Positions 24,690-36,808 of a DNA stretch of 64,000 bases are shown here, in pieces. Position 1 is the first letter of the stretch; each line of letters begins with the position of its first letter. The stretch comes from Dysidea avara (lineage: Eukaryota; Porifera; Demospongiae; Dictyoceratida; Dysideidae): assembly GCF_963678975.1 (NCBI RefSeq), contig NC_089281.1:3802449-3866448 (forward strand), written 5' to 3'. A program made the position numbers and the translations under genes. Below the pieces are notes generated by a model. It worked only from the letters and a program-made list of their open reading frames with translations, made no database searches and was not told the DNA's origin.

Positions 24690-25109
24690 TATTTGTTGTT
24701 GTTCATTGTTTGTTTGTTTTTTGTTGCACATGCGTAATACGATCGTGCCAATAGTATCAAGCAACCTCAAAACCTCTGTAGGTCTTGACGCTCAGTACTG
24801 TACTATTTCGCATGTCACCAAGATATTTGTGATCACGTGACCAACGGCCACGTAGTGTCTTAAAACATTTGCCACAGCGTAATAGCTATCGTGTATATGG
24901 AAACTTAGGATAACGCCGAACCAATTGCTGTAAACGTGCAAAAGTCTTGAAAAAAAGTCTTGACCTATAGCTATTATCTATAGTAGGCATTCCAGTATCC
25001 GAGATTTTTTAATAAAAAAATTCTCCGTATATTCCCCAATAGAACCCTGGCACAAAACAACAACTCGCGTTTAACTTGGGATTGCTCCGTAGTCCGAGCT
25101 CCAATGAGG

Positions 25110-25935
25110 ATGAAAATCGCTATGGGGTTTGTCCACACGATGATCATGAAAATCTTAGTTTTGTCATGCGCGTTTCATATAAGTAAGTTTTGTGTTGTTT
25201 TGTAATCTTTTCAAGCCTTGTAATGTATGTAGAATACTTTAAAACTTTAAAAAACGTAGTGTCGGGTGGAAGGTAGTCACTGTTGCTTACTTTAAAGTAC
25301 GTAGTTACTTTGCTCGGGTTAGCGATTTTCAGCTCCAGAGCAGTTTTCTGATGGCTGTGTAAGCCTCAAAAATACAAACCACTTCAAAGTCAGCATAACA
25401 ATGCTGTAATTGAAACCACAACTCCACCTTAGGTATTGTTGCATCTTTGTGGCACCTCCACTTTAGTTGTTTACCTTTATAAGTTGTTAACTTGGTGTTT
25501 TTACTTACTTGAGATAGCCTCTTGCCTGTGGGTATGCACCATTGTATTGAGAAGTGTGCAGTAGGTGAAACATATTTGCTCATTACACAGCATACAAAGA
25601 TCGCTGAGATCCGATAACATCTGAAGTTACTCTCATTATATGTACAAACTTGCAGCTAGAAGCAACTGCAGTTTCAAGACAGTCCAGATTGCTACATGGC
25701 TTCCTGATTCAATTGTGCCTTTTTTCCCTTTAAAATGTATGGGTAGCCCCGGAGAAAAAATGTACCTTTTTTCAGTTTTAAAGCACTTTGCATGCCAAAG
25801 TAGTTAATTCCAACCCAACAAACTATATATTTCTGAGATCGGCAATCAATACTCTATCTGTTGAGCATATAAAAAGTCCATTTTTCCAAAATTTGAAAAT
25901 CGGGCTGGAATGCCTATCTATAGCTAGACAACGGC
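25110..25935 (-). repeat. inverted partner of 19318-20060
   Basis: Same blocks in reverse order and complement. The minus-strand frame at 25329-25583 shares LSQVSK, LTTYKGKQLKWRC and VELWFQL with the plus-strand frame at 19598-19822. The copies differ by many substitutions and small gaps. Confidence 0.7.
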
Positions 25936-26042
25936 GTAATATCTTAAGAATTGGGAAAAGATCGCCAGATATGTCAAAATAGGATGGTGACAATTCGTGA
26001 CAATTATACCCTAAAAACCCACTATAGGTAGAGTAGTTATAG

Positions 26043-26579
26043 CTAAGTTAAATCATGTAGTATAACGTACGTATATACTGGCTTCCTCAGCTGTGTTTTA
26101 TGACGGATAAACACATCATGTTGCAGATCCTCCAGTTTGTTATACGGGTCTTCCGGATACAGGTATTTCGAAACATATTCATGGATTGTGTTATTAGTAT
26201 CCTGATTCAAGCATTCTATACTAAATAGATGGAATTCTATTAAGCAAGCTCCGCGATCGTTGGCTGCCCCAAGGTGGCCATGATGACTTCGGTAGAACGG
26301 TTGAGCTTTGAAAAACACGATTCCAAGATGATTCAACATCTTTCCGATGTAATCATTTACCAATCTTTTGACTTGGTCGAATCTGGACGCAGAAAATGTG
26401 AATTTTACAGTGTATATATGATCCTCGGCCAACTCGTTGTGAGTAGTCTCCTGAGCGATATGAGTATGATGCTGTCCTTGCCCAGCTTCTAAAGTGCGCG
26501 GCGTGTCATCATCCGTAGAGCCGGTAGTCATCGTTACAGTCACAGTTCGCGGAGTGTCATCGTCCATAGGAGCAGCCAT
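26043..26579 (-). CDS. unrecognised 178-residue protein, intronless
   Basis: This is the longest ORF in the window not made of simple repeat, from ATG at 26577-26579 to TAG. Residues 1-40 are Asp/Thr-rich and carry a duplicated DDDTPRT (residues 6-12 and 23-29). The rest looks globular and mixed, with FDQVKRLVNDYIGKMLNHLG and a His-rich patch SHHGHLG. No signal peptide, membrane helix or known domain was recognised. Its base composition is richer in G+C than the flanks. It could be a single-exon gene, or the first exon of a spliced gene using the GTATAT donor-like site near the end. Function is unknown. Confidence 0.5.
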   Translation of the reverse strand: MAAPMDDDTPRTVTVTMTTGSTDDDTPRTLEAGQGQHHTHIAQETTHNELAEDHIYTVKFTFSASRFDQVKRLVNDYIGKMLNHLGIVFFKAQPFYRSHHGHLGAANDRGACLIEFHLFSIECLNQDTNNTIHEYVSKYLYPEDPYNKLEDLQHDVFIRHKTQLRKPVYTYVILHDLT

Positions 26580-26971
26580 TGTAATGATAGAGACTACAGA
26601 GAGAGCTTTTCGTCAAAATAAATTATGTCTTTATCGCAGTATGGCCTGCTTTTATAATCTCCACTTCGATGCACGCCCACGCAAGCGGGTACGGTCCACG
26701 TGCAGCAAAATCTTTGCACATGTATTGTGTGGACGTGCAATGATATAGTTTCTCCTCACACACTGATCTCTTAGTGTTTGAATGGTTACGCGACCAACAG
26801 ATTATAATTATAAAATGTCACATAGCTAGCATACAGTATAGCTAGCCTTAGCTCTGCATGAAATGCAGTTAACACTTCCTAAAAAATGGTTTCACATATG
26901 ATTATAATTATGATTATGATGTGATTTGGGTTGAGGCTAAAAAGCCTTACACCTTGCTTACACCCATTCAA

Positions 26972-26974
<3 letters not shown>

Positions 26975-27002
<28 letters not shown>

Positions 27003-27088
27003 CATACATACATACATACATACATACATACATACATACATACATACATACATACATACATACATACATACATACATACATACATACA

Positions 27089-27122
<34 letters not shown>

Positions 27123-27184
27123 CATACATACATACATACATACATACATACATACATACATACATACATACATACATACATACG
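26975..27184. repeat. (TACA)n microsatellite
   Basis: About 52 tetranucleotide copies with one TATATA interruption near 27117. It creates Tyr-Ile-His-Thr and Met-Tyr-Val-Cys pseudo-proteins in several frames. Confidence 0.98.
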
Positions 27185-27348
27185 TGTATACATAAATTAG
27201 ATGCAATAAACAAAAATTAACTATGAATATAATTATTACATTAACATAAATCTGAAGTCATAAAAGTACTGTACCTAAAGTCACAGCACTGTGACTGGAT
27301 ATTTAGCTGCTAAAGTCATGGTGCAGTCACCCAGTAATTCACACCCTA

Positions 27349-27776
27349 CAGTGGAACCTCTCTTATCTGGGCTGTCTGGTACATACTACTACTACTGTCC
27401 GTATCTCAGAAATGTCCATAACTAAGAATAACATGCTATTATGCTAAAGTGACTAACTTAAATACAAGTAATGTTATTATTGCTATCAGTTAGTGCTATG
27501 CAGTTTAGTAGGTAGAGGGGGGAAAGTCATTCATAGTCACTCCCCTGGGCTGTAAAAATCCATTATCACCAAACAACCAAGTGGTAGTTAGCTATTATTC
27601 GTAGAATAAAGAAGCCACCAAACAGGTAAACAGCAACTTTTAGGCTCCCTCGTTGTGCTTTCATCTAAACCAAACTTCATTGTGGTCAATAAACTACAAG
27701 CCACAAGACCAATTTGGGCTGTCTGGAAAATGGAGGTGCCCGGAAAATAGAGGTCTGGATAAGGGAGGTTCCACTG
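27349..27776. mobile_element. pogo/Tigger-like MITE
   Basis: Ends CAGTGGAACCTCTCTTATC and GATAAGGGAGGTTCCACTG, flanked by TA on both sides. The CAGTsGAACCTC terminus with TA target is typical of pogo-type Tc1/mariner relatives. 428 bp, non-coding. Confidence 0.8.
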
Positions 27777-27834
27777 TAGTTGTATGAAGATAAGTTTTGT
27801 TGAGTTTGAGGTGAGCTAGGGTTGGCATGCGTTT

Positions 27835-28022
27835 AGTATGCCCCAAGTATTCAACTTTATAGGGCACATGTCTAGTATGCCACAGGTATTCGACTTCAGG
27901 GCACACGCCTAGTAATATACCCCGAATATTTGACTTTAGGGCACACGCCTAGTAATATGCCCTGAGCATTCGATTTTAGGGTACACATCTTGTATTTTAG
28001 AGTTAGGGTTAGGGTCAGGGTT
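27835..28022. repeat. about 50-bp degenerate tandem repeat ending in TTAGGG words
   Basis: Three to four units of a TTTAGGGCACACGCCTAGTA type, then GTTAGGGTTAGGGTCAGGG at about 28002-28021, a very short telomere-like run. Confidence 0.75.
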
Positions 28023-28133
28023 CAGGTTTGGTTTCTTCTTTACTGGTATTATTTATATAGGCTTCTTCATAAATGACATATATAAGGTACAAACTAAGGA
28101 TGTAGGATAGCTGGCAGCACAGTGATACAGTGG

Positions 28134-28223
28134 TAGTCTCGCATTGCCAGACTGCTTTTTTTTCTTTTCCATTTGGTCGGGTAAAAGACCAAAAAAAAAG
28201 CGGTCTGGCTATGCGAGACTAAT
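28134..28223. repeat. foldback element, AGTCTCGCATTGCCAGAC arms
   Basis: Left TAGTCTCGCATTGCCAGAC pairs with right GTCTGGCTATGCGAGACTA, with pyrimidine and purine runs inside. The same family occurs at 37448-37581, and single ends at about 44106 and 44440. Confidence 0.8.
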
Positions 28224-28395
28224 ACAGTAGTTAGAGCACTTGGCTAGAATACAGGAGGTTCCAGGTTCAATCCTCACTATAGTCAAACTTTTTTCCCATT
28301 TTTATTTATTTTAAAGCTTTACAGTGCTACAAGAGCAGCACTGGATGGTCTACTGGTATCCTGTACCAGTGACCAGGAGTTACAAGTAATAAAGT

Positions 28396-28682
28396 CAGGG
28401 GCAGTTTTAGGGGGGTTTCTGGGGTTTTCAGAAACCCCCTCTGAAATAGCGCGCACCCCTACGATTCGTCTTGGTGATAAAAATTACAGAGAGTTATACA
28501 TACTGTATTATAATATGGCTTTTCTATTTGCAAAACTTCATACTTTTGCCTTTGAAATCACCTTCAGAACATTCAAAACTACGTAGTGACCTTTTTTTTT
28601 TTGCTCTTCAACTTACAGCTAGGCTGAAGTTGCAACTCCAGAGAACCTGAAACCCCTCTGAAAGTTTCTAGGTCTGCCCCTG
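28396..28682. mobile_element. CAGGGGCAGTTTT / TCTGCCCCTG element
   Basis: Related to 15030-15445 through AAACCCCCTCTGAAA, CGCGC and ACGATTCGT words and mirrored termini. Non-coding. Confidence 0.7.
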
Positions 28683-28699
28683 AAATTAATTACTTAATT

Positions 28700-29615
28700 A
28701 GCTAAGTACAATTGAAAATTACATCAGTTGTTGCTATAAAAGAAAGGGAGTTCTTGAGTGCTTGTTACAGTTGACGCAAGGACACAAGAAAGAGCTCAAG
28801 TAGCTACATTTGTTATCTGAATTGAAGTTTGATAAAAAGTGATTCCAAAGGTGAGTACGTAATTTTTGCTTGATTGTAACAACATTGAAATCTAAATCAA
28901 TAACAGGGAGGTAACAACATTGAGATTTTTTGTCTAGGTTTATTTTATTCACGTGACTGCCATGACTCCTAGGCACAGCCTAAAAGTAATTATCTATAAA
29001 TTATTTAATGAAGAATTTTCCACAATATGACTAGTAAGATTGTTCCAGTCATAGTAACAAAGTAGTTGACCAGATAGGCAGGGGGCTTAAGTAATATGCA
29101 TGACTTCTAGTTTGTGTGTTGTGGGATAGAGTGAAAAAGTCTAGATCAAAGTAGCCATTCAACAGCTTGAAAAGGAATATTAAGTCACCACATCTGTGCC
29201 TGTACAAAAGTGATGGTAAATTCATTGATGTCAGTCAATCTATGTAAGACCTGTCTCTTAAAGATGGTACTAGTTTTGTAGCATGCCATTGCACACCCTC
29301 AAGTTTACGTTGATCCAATACATAACAGGGTCCCCAAATTACATTTCCATATTCTAATATAGGTTGATCCATTGACTTGTACAATCATGACAGTACAGAT
29401 TCGTTCAAATCGATAAAGCCTCTTTTCATACAAGCCAATACCCTGTTTGTTTTCATAGCTACTTCAGAAGCATGTTAGTGGAACTTTAAATTTGCATCAA
29501 ATATAATACCAAGTCTGAGTTAAATATTCTTGCCATTCCAAAAGATTTTAATGCCTTATCGAGCGGTTGCAGAAGCTAAAACCATATTTTAGTAATAAAC
29601 TTGGTTTTAGATTTA
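28700..29615 (-). pseudogene. LINE reverse transcriptase C-terminal fragment
   Basis: The minus strand reads, with interrupted frames, VLACMKRGFIDLNESV, PILEYGNVIWGPCY, LEGVQWHATKLVPSLRDRS, CGDLIFLFKLLNGYFDLDFF, then IKQKLRTHLWNHFLSNFNSD and a terminal CPCVNCNK. The same end pattern (TIKQKLKKYLWDHF, CPSCNC) closes the element at 51740-55300, so this is a second, 5'-truncated member of that family. Confidence 0.8.
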
Positions 29616-29624
29616 AACTTCGTT

Positions 29625-29965
29625 GAAAGTTGAAATGGTACAACGTAAGGCTGCTAGATTTGTTTTAACAAATACTAACAGATATTCTAGCATAACCAAC
29701 ATGCCGTGCTTGTCCACTTAAAATGGGAATCCCTTGAACACAGAAGAACAAATTCCACCATTATCATGTTCTACAAAATCATCAACAATATTGTTTCAGC
29801 TGACTCTTCCAATCATCTCCATACAAGCTTTACTAAGACAAGAGATCATCAAAATAATGGGATTATTTTATGACTATTCCTGCTAAAAGTAAAACCTACT
29901 ATCACTCCTTCTTACCCACAGCTATTCAACTATGGAACTCTCTGCCAGAAGGAACAGTAATTAGC
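29625..29965 (+). pseudogene. second LINE reverse transcriptase tail, opposite strand
   Basis: The plus strand gives VEMVQRKAARFVLTNTNRYS, LKWESLEHRRTN, MFYKIINNIV and, after stops, a PTITPSYPQLFNYG-like end. It adjoins the minus-strand fragment, so two truncated LINE copies lie head to head. Confidence 0.75.
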
Positions 29966-31250
29966 TATAGCTAATTCTGTTATGCTCACTTATGAAGTGT
30001 ACGTTAACTTGATATGCATTATACATTCATATTAAGTCTTGATTACACTGGTAAAACAAATTAAATTGAAGATTTTTACCATTGGTTTCTGGAAACCTGT
30101 GAAATCCCCCTATAGAACCATGCCTGCATATCTTATGTGCGTCACTTGTGCATATGTTATAGTGTGTGTTGTCTGTAGTTTGTGCGAATGTGTGTAGTAG
30201 AGCTGAAATGGATAGCAATTTTTACTATCCGAACTACTAAATCTTTTCAGATATCCTACGGATAGTAACATCATCACTTACTGTAAAACATGACATGAAT
30301 CCACTTGCTATACTCATAATTTAGATCAGAAGAAAACATGGCATTCATACAGCAATTGGGATTGTGGTATAATAATCTGTGTAAAGACTTTGTATCAAAG
30401 AAAATCATCATGAAATTGCTTAAATTACTAGCAACTATCCTCAGTGATGGCTTCAAATTATTATCTGGATATCCGGATATATATCTGTTTCAGTCCTAGT
30501 GTGTAGTGTATTATGTGTGCATGTGTATTTTTGTGCTTGCATGTGTGTGCATGTTCATCTTGCGGCATAGGGAGGAAGGTTTCCTAGGGTAGGGCACCCC
30601 CTTTAAAAATTAGATTTCCAAGTTAATTTACAGCAGGCCTAGGAAGCTACACTCCATTTTTGTTAGAAGCAAAAAGAGCAAGTATACATGTAGTGCAGCA
30701 AACAATTTATAGTAGTAGCATGCAACTTACATACTGTATGAAAGCTTATTCAATATTCCTCTTAAACGTCCAAGAGACTTCAATAAAGCAGTCAACTAAA
30801 GTGGTCAAGTATTCTCTCATATAGCTGTGTAAACAGATTTGAGTTGCATAAATTGTTGGAATGATAAATTTTAGGGATCTTCAAATTCATTTCAATGGGG
30901 AAAAATACTTATAGCTATACATAGATCAGAGATTGTAACATTATTACATGTAGGTGAAGCATGCTTAATTTTATATTATTAGTTCACAGTTCATAGTAGT
31001 CATGGTGATAGATAGACCTCGTGTGTTTATATCACTTATAGGTGTACAAGATTATATCCTTGAGTATAGCTACTAGTTAGAAACCAAAACAATAATTTTG
31101 ATTGGTTAAGGGTCAGTTGACGTCAAGTCATTTCAATTGTCATGCAAAATTTGTATCTGTATACGGTAGCCCTGCACTAGCTATATAAATTTCCCATATA
31201 CAGGGATCATACAAAAATAATATAACTGATTCACTATCAAATTAACATAC
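29966..31250. other. no gene recognised
   Basis: AT-rich DNA with a short inverted pair of GGATAT-type words at 30235-30485. No exon supported. Confidence 0.4.
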
Positions 31251-31256
31251 CACATG

Positions 31257-31978
31257 CAGTGTGCGAAATAACTTTTCAGACGTGTCCTGTCGTACTGTCA
31301 GGGCATTGTGAAATTTGAGTGGACATCAAGCAATTTGACCGGACATTTTAACTTCTATTGTTTCTCCTTTCCTGTGTTTCTACCACTTGTATGTTTGTTT
31401 CAAACATTGGGGCCTGTACCAATGTACTGTAGAGCTGATTAGCTACTGGCCACATGAAAGAGCTTCTATGGAATCAATTGGGCCTTTGTAGGAAAAGAGT
31501 TATGAGGACTTCAGTCAAAGCCTTCTGCTTGTCTTGGAATGATATAGCTACCCTGTATATGGTCAAACTTAGCTTAGGCTTAGAATATATAGTGGCTCTA
31601 TCACAGATGCATTGTTCATTCTAGCCTTAAAATCTGGTTGTGCTGATATCATAAATACCACAAGTGAAAGTACTAATGGCAATCAGATTATAAATACATT
31701 TTACTACTGAAGTGCATGTGACTGATACAGTAGGCTGGCACAACATAGTAAACTGTTAACCTCAGAGGTAAACTTGGGCATGCCTTTGTGGTCAGTACAA
31801 GCCAACAACACATAACTTAATTACATGTCAATACCATCATGTCTGGCCTCCCTCCTAGCCCAATCCTAACACTATAAACTTTGAAAGGACAGTATTTCCG
31901 GACAAATTCAATTATAGGCTGACACCTGGTGTAATTGACCGGAAATTGTCCGGTGACCGACCGTTATTTCGCACACTG
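31257..31978. mobile_element. CAGTGTGCGAAATAAC element with intact target duplication
   Basis: Perfect 16-bp inverted termini (CAGTGTGCGAAATAAC inward from both ends), with CACATG immediately outside on both sides (31251-31256 and 31979-31984). Sub-terminal TTGACCGGACAT-type words are mirrored. 722 bp, no transposase frame. Termini resemble hAT elements, but the visible duplication is 6 bp, not 8. Confidence 0.85.
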
Positions 31979-31984
31979 CACATG

Positions 31985-34900
31985 TAATTCATGCATGATT
32001 ATAACAATCTGTGTTTCAAACCATTAAAATGTCTTGGTAACTGCACCCCGAGATTGCTATTATCTGCAATAATCCAAGCTATGCTCAAGATGACATACTA
32101 TGCATAATTATATTATTATGTAACATGGCTAAAGTAGGGATTAATGTAAAATTCCTAATCCTATCTTACACTTCTTTGTTAATTTTAGTACCCTATCCAA
32201 AAAGACACAATAGTACCATGGCAAATTGGAATAATGTGCACGCCCATATTAGTTAAAGGAGAAAAACTAACCCATTTTGCTTCTACCTGTTACACAGTGC
32301 TGCATACACAGCAGTCAACACATGAAGTCATTACAACTAGTGAAAAAAAATTGGACACAGAAGGACAAAAGTTATAAAGAGTGTAAGTATCTCTTGCCGT
32401 ATGTAACTAGGTCATGAAAGACCAAAGCACATCTAATAATAATAATAATTTCTAAGACTGTGATCATTATTATTGTTAGCTGGCTGAAATATCATTTAGC
32501 CAGTAAGTTAATCAGTGAATATAGAATATCTCGAATGTGTGTTTGATACTGTCAAGGAATATGAGCGGTTGGTTTTATGATAATATTTTCCATGAGAAAG
32601 CATAAATCTTCAAGATCCTTACTATACAATACTCCCTACTGTAGGATTCTGTGTGATTATACTACACAAGTCATGATCACTGACATGGTAGCACTCCATC
32701 CACTTCAATTATTGTTACCAAGCTTTAAAAGTTCCTCGAAATATTCAAGAAACAACAGCTGCGTGTACATGTAATGCAGAAGCATGCAAAGTGTTGGTTT
32801 GGCATTTGGTAGCATCAGTATGCAAGATGAATGAGTTTGCAATCCTATGATGAATAAGTGCGAACACAATAAAATTTATTGCAGTATTGTTTTGAGGATT
32901 CATATCACGGCACACAAGCATGCAGTTCTTAAGAAATCAAGCCATACGGTATTAATTGGTCTAATCATGTCTGGCACACTTGGCTGTATTTCTTCACCCA
33001 AGTTAGGATATCCTTTCACCAAACGTAGAGAGGAGAGTACCTGACACGGTATAGGGTTTCTATATACAAGGGGGATTCCATCAGACATGTTAAAATGTTT
33101 GCACTGGCAGAACAGAAATGTGACTATTGCACACTGAGGAATGTGATGATTAAAACAATCTTCACCTATAGGGAATATACAAATTGCCACATTTTTCAAA
33201 GCTAGAGAATCCCTTAACTTTGACCTATATACTCAGAATCATATATTACATTGGTAGAGACCCTACTCTGTGTTGCCTCCTAACCATGCATGAACATATT
33301 TTGTTATATTCTGTTACCTAGTTGCAAATAATTAATGTACATGCATATGAAAATCTCAAAAATTAATCACACTGTACATGTTCATATTATACATATACTT
33401 TGTACCATAAATAGTTCAAGCATTAACTGGACGAGTCAGTTGTATGTATATTTACACCATAATTATATAGCTATAGCTAGATCGTAGATTAAATTTTACA
33501 TTATTTCAGTGTGACTTTAATTTCTTTGCATTGATGAAAGTTGTGATCATTTATTAAGAATCTATAGTGTATTATCGCTATAGACATTGTGGGCATCCGT
33601 GCATGTTATATATAGATGATGTAACGATGAATTCTGAATACTTATATAAAATCAAATTAAGAGAATTTACTGTTAACTAGCTATACAGTGGAGAAATTAG
33701 TATTATTGTGCTGAAGAACATGTGATCAAAAGTCATGTATAGCCTTAAGAAACATAGTGTCAGTGGTCATATCATGCATACATACAATGGCTCTGATAAG
33801 GTTACTTATAGTATCATGACAATTAATGTACACACTAGCAGGTGGTCTAATACTGTTTGTACTGTTCCAAATTTAATATTTTTCACATATATGGTTCTAA
33901 AAGGAAATGCAGTGGCCAAGTAAGGATGCATATCCATACATATAGTCTCTGCTAGGGTTCTACATCCATCCTAGCAACAACTAACTACATATGCATGTGA
34001 TAAGAGAATTCTTGTGCTAGTTGTATCTTCCCCCAGGCTCTGTAACTGTCTATCTACCTATCTTCTATAATCTGTCTTTCTATTTGTGTGTCTGAGTGTC
34101 TATCTATTTATCTGTCTATCTAGTTTGATGAACTCCTCCTGGTTATTTATTTAGTTGACGAATATTAAATACATAGGGATACCAATTGATAGTAAAGATG
34201 TTCCACTAAATTCAGAACTGTTTTTATAATGCTGTATGAAGATTATCTGCATATTAACACTTCTGCTGAGGTATCCAGATGCAGAAGTGGTATGAATGGT
34301 TGTAAGATATTCAAACAAAGAGAAATTGCATCCATTTACATTCAACAATATTAAGGAAAAGCATGTACAAGTTGATCATTTTGGCTATGGCCAGGAAATA
34401 CCTGCATTGTTGTACATATCTGGTAGTCAACACATGTTAAGGAAACCATTAAGGCCAGGTAGCCATACATGACTCGTTAAAACATAACTATATATTTTTA
34501 GTACAACTTCAAACCAGTACATTTAATTACTTTACTGTACCACTATCAATGGTGGATCCAGAGTATTTAGAGCAAAGATGCTCCCCTTTTCCTTTTGAGT
34601 CATATCACTTTTTAAAAACCATTCATGCAGAAGTTTTGGGGACTTATTGCATTAGTTTAATCAAGAGTTAGCAACAAGTCTTCTGTTTACTTAAAGGTAT
34701 TAATTTATTACAGCCAGTTTTACAGATTGAAGTAGGAGGGTTTGAGCACAGTGTGTTTGTAATGGTGATATTGAGAGTTAGATATACCCACCTCCTTTAT
34801 GATGTACTTTATAAGTAGAGTGAGACACATTACTTTTTTTTAATGCAAAATCACCTGAAACCAAAATCCAATTATCACACCTTCATGAGTACCAAGCACC

Positions 34901-34998
34901 TCTAAAAATAAATATTGTGTTGCAAGTGTTACATAAGCCATTAATAGCATAGTAGTGGATTTTTATGCTTTACAACCTTCAGCAAAGGCCTAAAAGGG
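31985..34998. other. no firm gene; one unrecognised ORF and a degenerate microsatellite
   Basis: A 99-codon minus-strand ORF at 32900-33199 has a plausible mixed composition (FPIGEDCFNHHIPQ, LVKGYPNLGEEIQPS) but no recognised domain or splice support. A degenerate (TCTA/TCTG)n tract lies at about 34045-34125. Confidence 0.3.
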
Positions 34999-35083
34999 AA
35001 AATTTACAGTGTTGGGAGTAACGCGTTATGTAACGCGTTACGAGATATGTAACGCGTTACGTGATATTATTACTTTTGTGGTA

Positions 35084-35427
35084 TTAGGCCAATGAAACTT
35101 GATTAGCAGTTTCGCGTCATCGCCCGCATGCTTTTGATACACCCGCACGGAATTTCATTATTGGTATTTCAGATTGAAATACTCTAATAGAGCAGTCACT
35201 TTTACTCTAATGGAACAATCAGCTATACTCTAATGGAAAAATCATTTGTTATATGGATTAGTAACGTATTTTAGCTATGCAGATCTCACTTTTTTGGTAG
35301 AAATCTTCATGATTGGGATGTGTGTTGTGCTTTTGGAAAATAATGAATAATGAATAATAACCGCCCGCCCTCATCAAATTTTCAAAAATCTGAGCGAGAA
35401 ACTGGTAATCAAGTTTCATTGGCCTAA
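35084..35427. mobile_element. nested MITE, TTAGGCCAATGAAACTTGAT termini
   Basis: Perfect 22-bp inverted ends. The host sequence GTGGTAACTAAG, readable in the copy near 21285, is split by it. Contains CGCCCGC words and a CTCTAATAGAG motif cluster at 35177-35246. Confidence 0.9.
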
Positions 35428-35756
35428 CAAAGTAATATAACGAAATACGCTATGAAAACAGGTAATATAACGCAAGATACTTTACTTACAAACGTAACGC
35501 GTTACCTAAGTAATATAATTACTGTAACGAGTCTAATATGACGTAATATTATTACTAAAAGTAACGATTTTACTAATCTCGTTAGTAATCCTCTGAGTAA
35601 CGCCTAACCACAACGAAGTAACGAGGCCTACTGAATGAAGCTTATTCACTAGCTTCTCACTTATAACCAAGATTTGCACATTGTCCAACAACGCAATCAT
35701 GTCACGTGATGAGGTGGTAGTTTCACACGTGACAGCTTAAGGCTGTGGACACAAAG

Positions 35757-36154
35757 TAAGGCCACTCCAAATAAATTCTCTGTTTCCCGTCCACCGCCCG
35801 CATCTAGTTACTGTCAGCTCTAAATATTCCATTATTCTGTATTCTTTCATTATTTTCCGGTTATACTTGCATACTGACAGGCTCAGTAAAAGCCATCTTG
35901 AAACAGGATCAGCTCACGTGTCAGCAGAGCTATCAAGTCGGCACAAACTTCACGTTTGTGCTATTTTTGCAACTTAAAAGGGAAAGAACAAGCTTAAGCA
36001 TGCTTTTATGCAGCTTTTTATGGTTGTGCCAGGCAAATAATGGCTTGAAAAGTTGCCAATCTTATAATGAAATAATGGAAATGGACCGCCCGCCCGCATG
36101 CAAATATACTTGAGTCCAGGACGGGAAACAGAGAATTTATTTGGAGTGGCCTAA
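35757..36154. mobile_element. nested MITE, AGGCCACTCCAAATAAATTC termini, copy 1
   Basis: Inverted ends of about 35 bp run from AGGCCACTCC through CTCTGTTTCCCGTCC. Internal marks are CACGTGTCAGCAG and CCGCCCGCCCGCATGC. Confidence 0.9.
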
Positions 36155-36274
36155 CTAGCTGTCAATTGAAAAAAGGCTACACGCAACATGTGAACTTGAG
36201 TCCCAGCTGTTAATGGGGTAGCTATACCCAATTAATGACCTATCAGTGTTTTTTTGCAGCATGCAATGACTGTA

Positions 36275-36672
36275 ATAAGGCCACTCCAAATAAATTCTCT
36301 GTTTCCCGTCCACCGCCCGCAGCTAGTTACTGTCAGCTCTAAATATTCCATTATTCCGTATTCTTCCATTATTTTCCGGTTATTGTTGCATACTGACAGG
36401 CTCACTTGAAACCATGTCAGCTCACGTGTCAGCAGTGCTATCAAGTCGGCACAAACTTCACGTTTGTGTTATTTTTGCAACTTAAAAAGGAAGGAACAAG
36501 CTTAAGGTGAAGTTAAGCATGCATTTAAGCAGCTTTTTATGGTTGTGCCAGGTAAATAATGGTTTGAAAAGCTGCCAATCTTATAATGAATAATGGAAAT
36601 GAACCGCCCGCCCGCATGCAAATATGCTTGAGCCCAGGACGGGAAACAGAGAATTTATTTGGAGTGGCCTAA
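36275..36672. mobile_element. nested MITE, AGGCCACTCCAAATAAATTC termini, copy 2
   Basis: Almost identical to the copy ending 120 bp upstream and in the same orientation, apart from small indels (such as GGTGAAGTTAAG near 36506) and scattered substitutions. Confidence 0.9.
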
Positions 36673-36808
36673 TATAATATGTAACATTATTACAGTTACT
36701 TTATTTTATGGGAAATATGTAACTGTAACTAAATAGTTCTGCTGCAAGTAATATGTAATATGTAACTAGTTACTTTTACAAAGTAACTTGCCCAACACTG
36801 AAAATTTA

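Larger units (their letters stand above)
35007..36800. mobile_element. hAT-like element with 8-bp target duplication, host to three nested MITEs
   Basis: Ends CAGTGTTGGGAGTAAC and GTAACTTGCCCAACACTG. AAAATTTA flanks it exactly on both sides (34999-35006 and 36801-36808). The left part is packed with AACGCGTTAC palindromes. Removing the three nested TTAGGCC elements leaves about 650 bp, so it was itself a non-autonomous element. A partial copy is at 20811-21347. Confidence 0.9.

Noticed and set aside
26921..27220. Tyr-Ile-His-Thr and Met-Tyr-Val-Cys frames
   Set aside because: They come from the TACA microsatellite.
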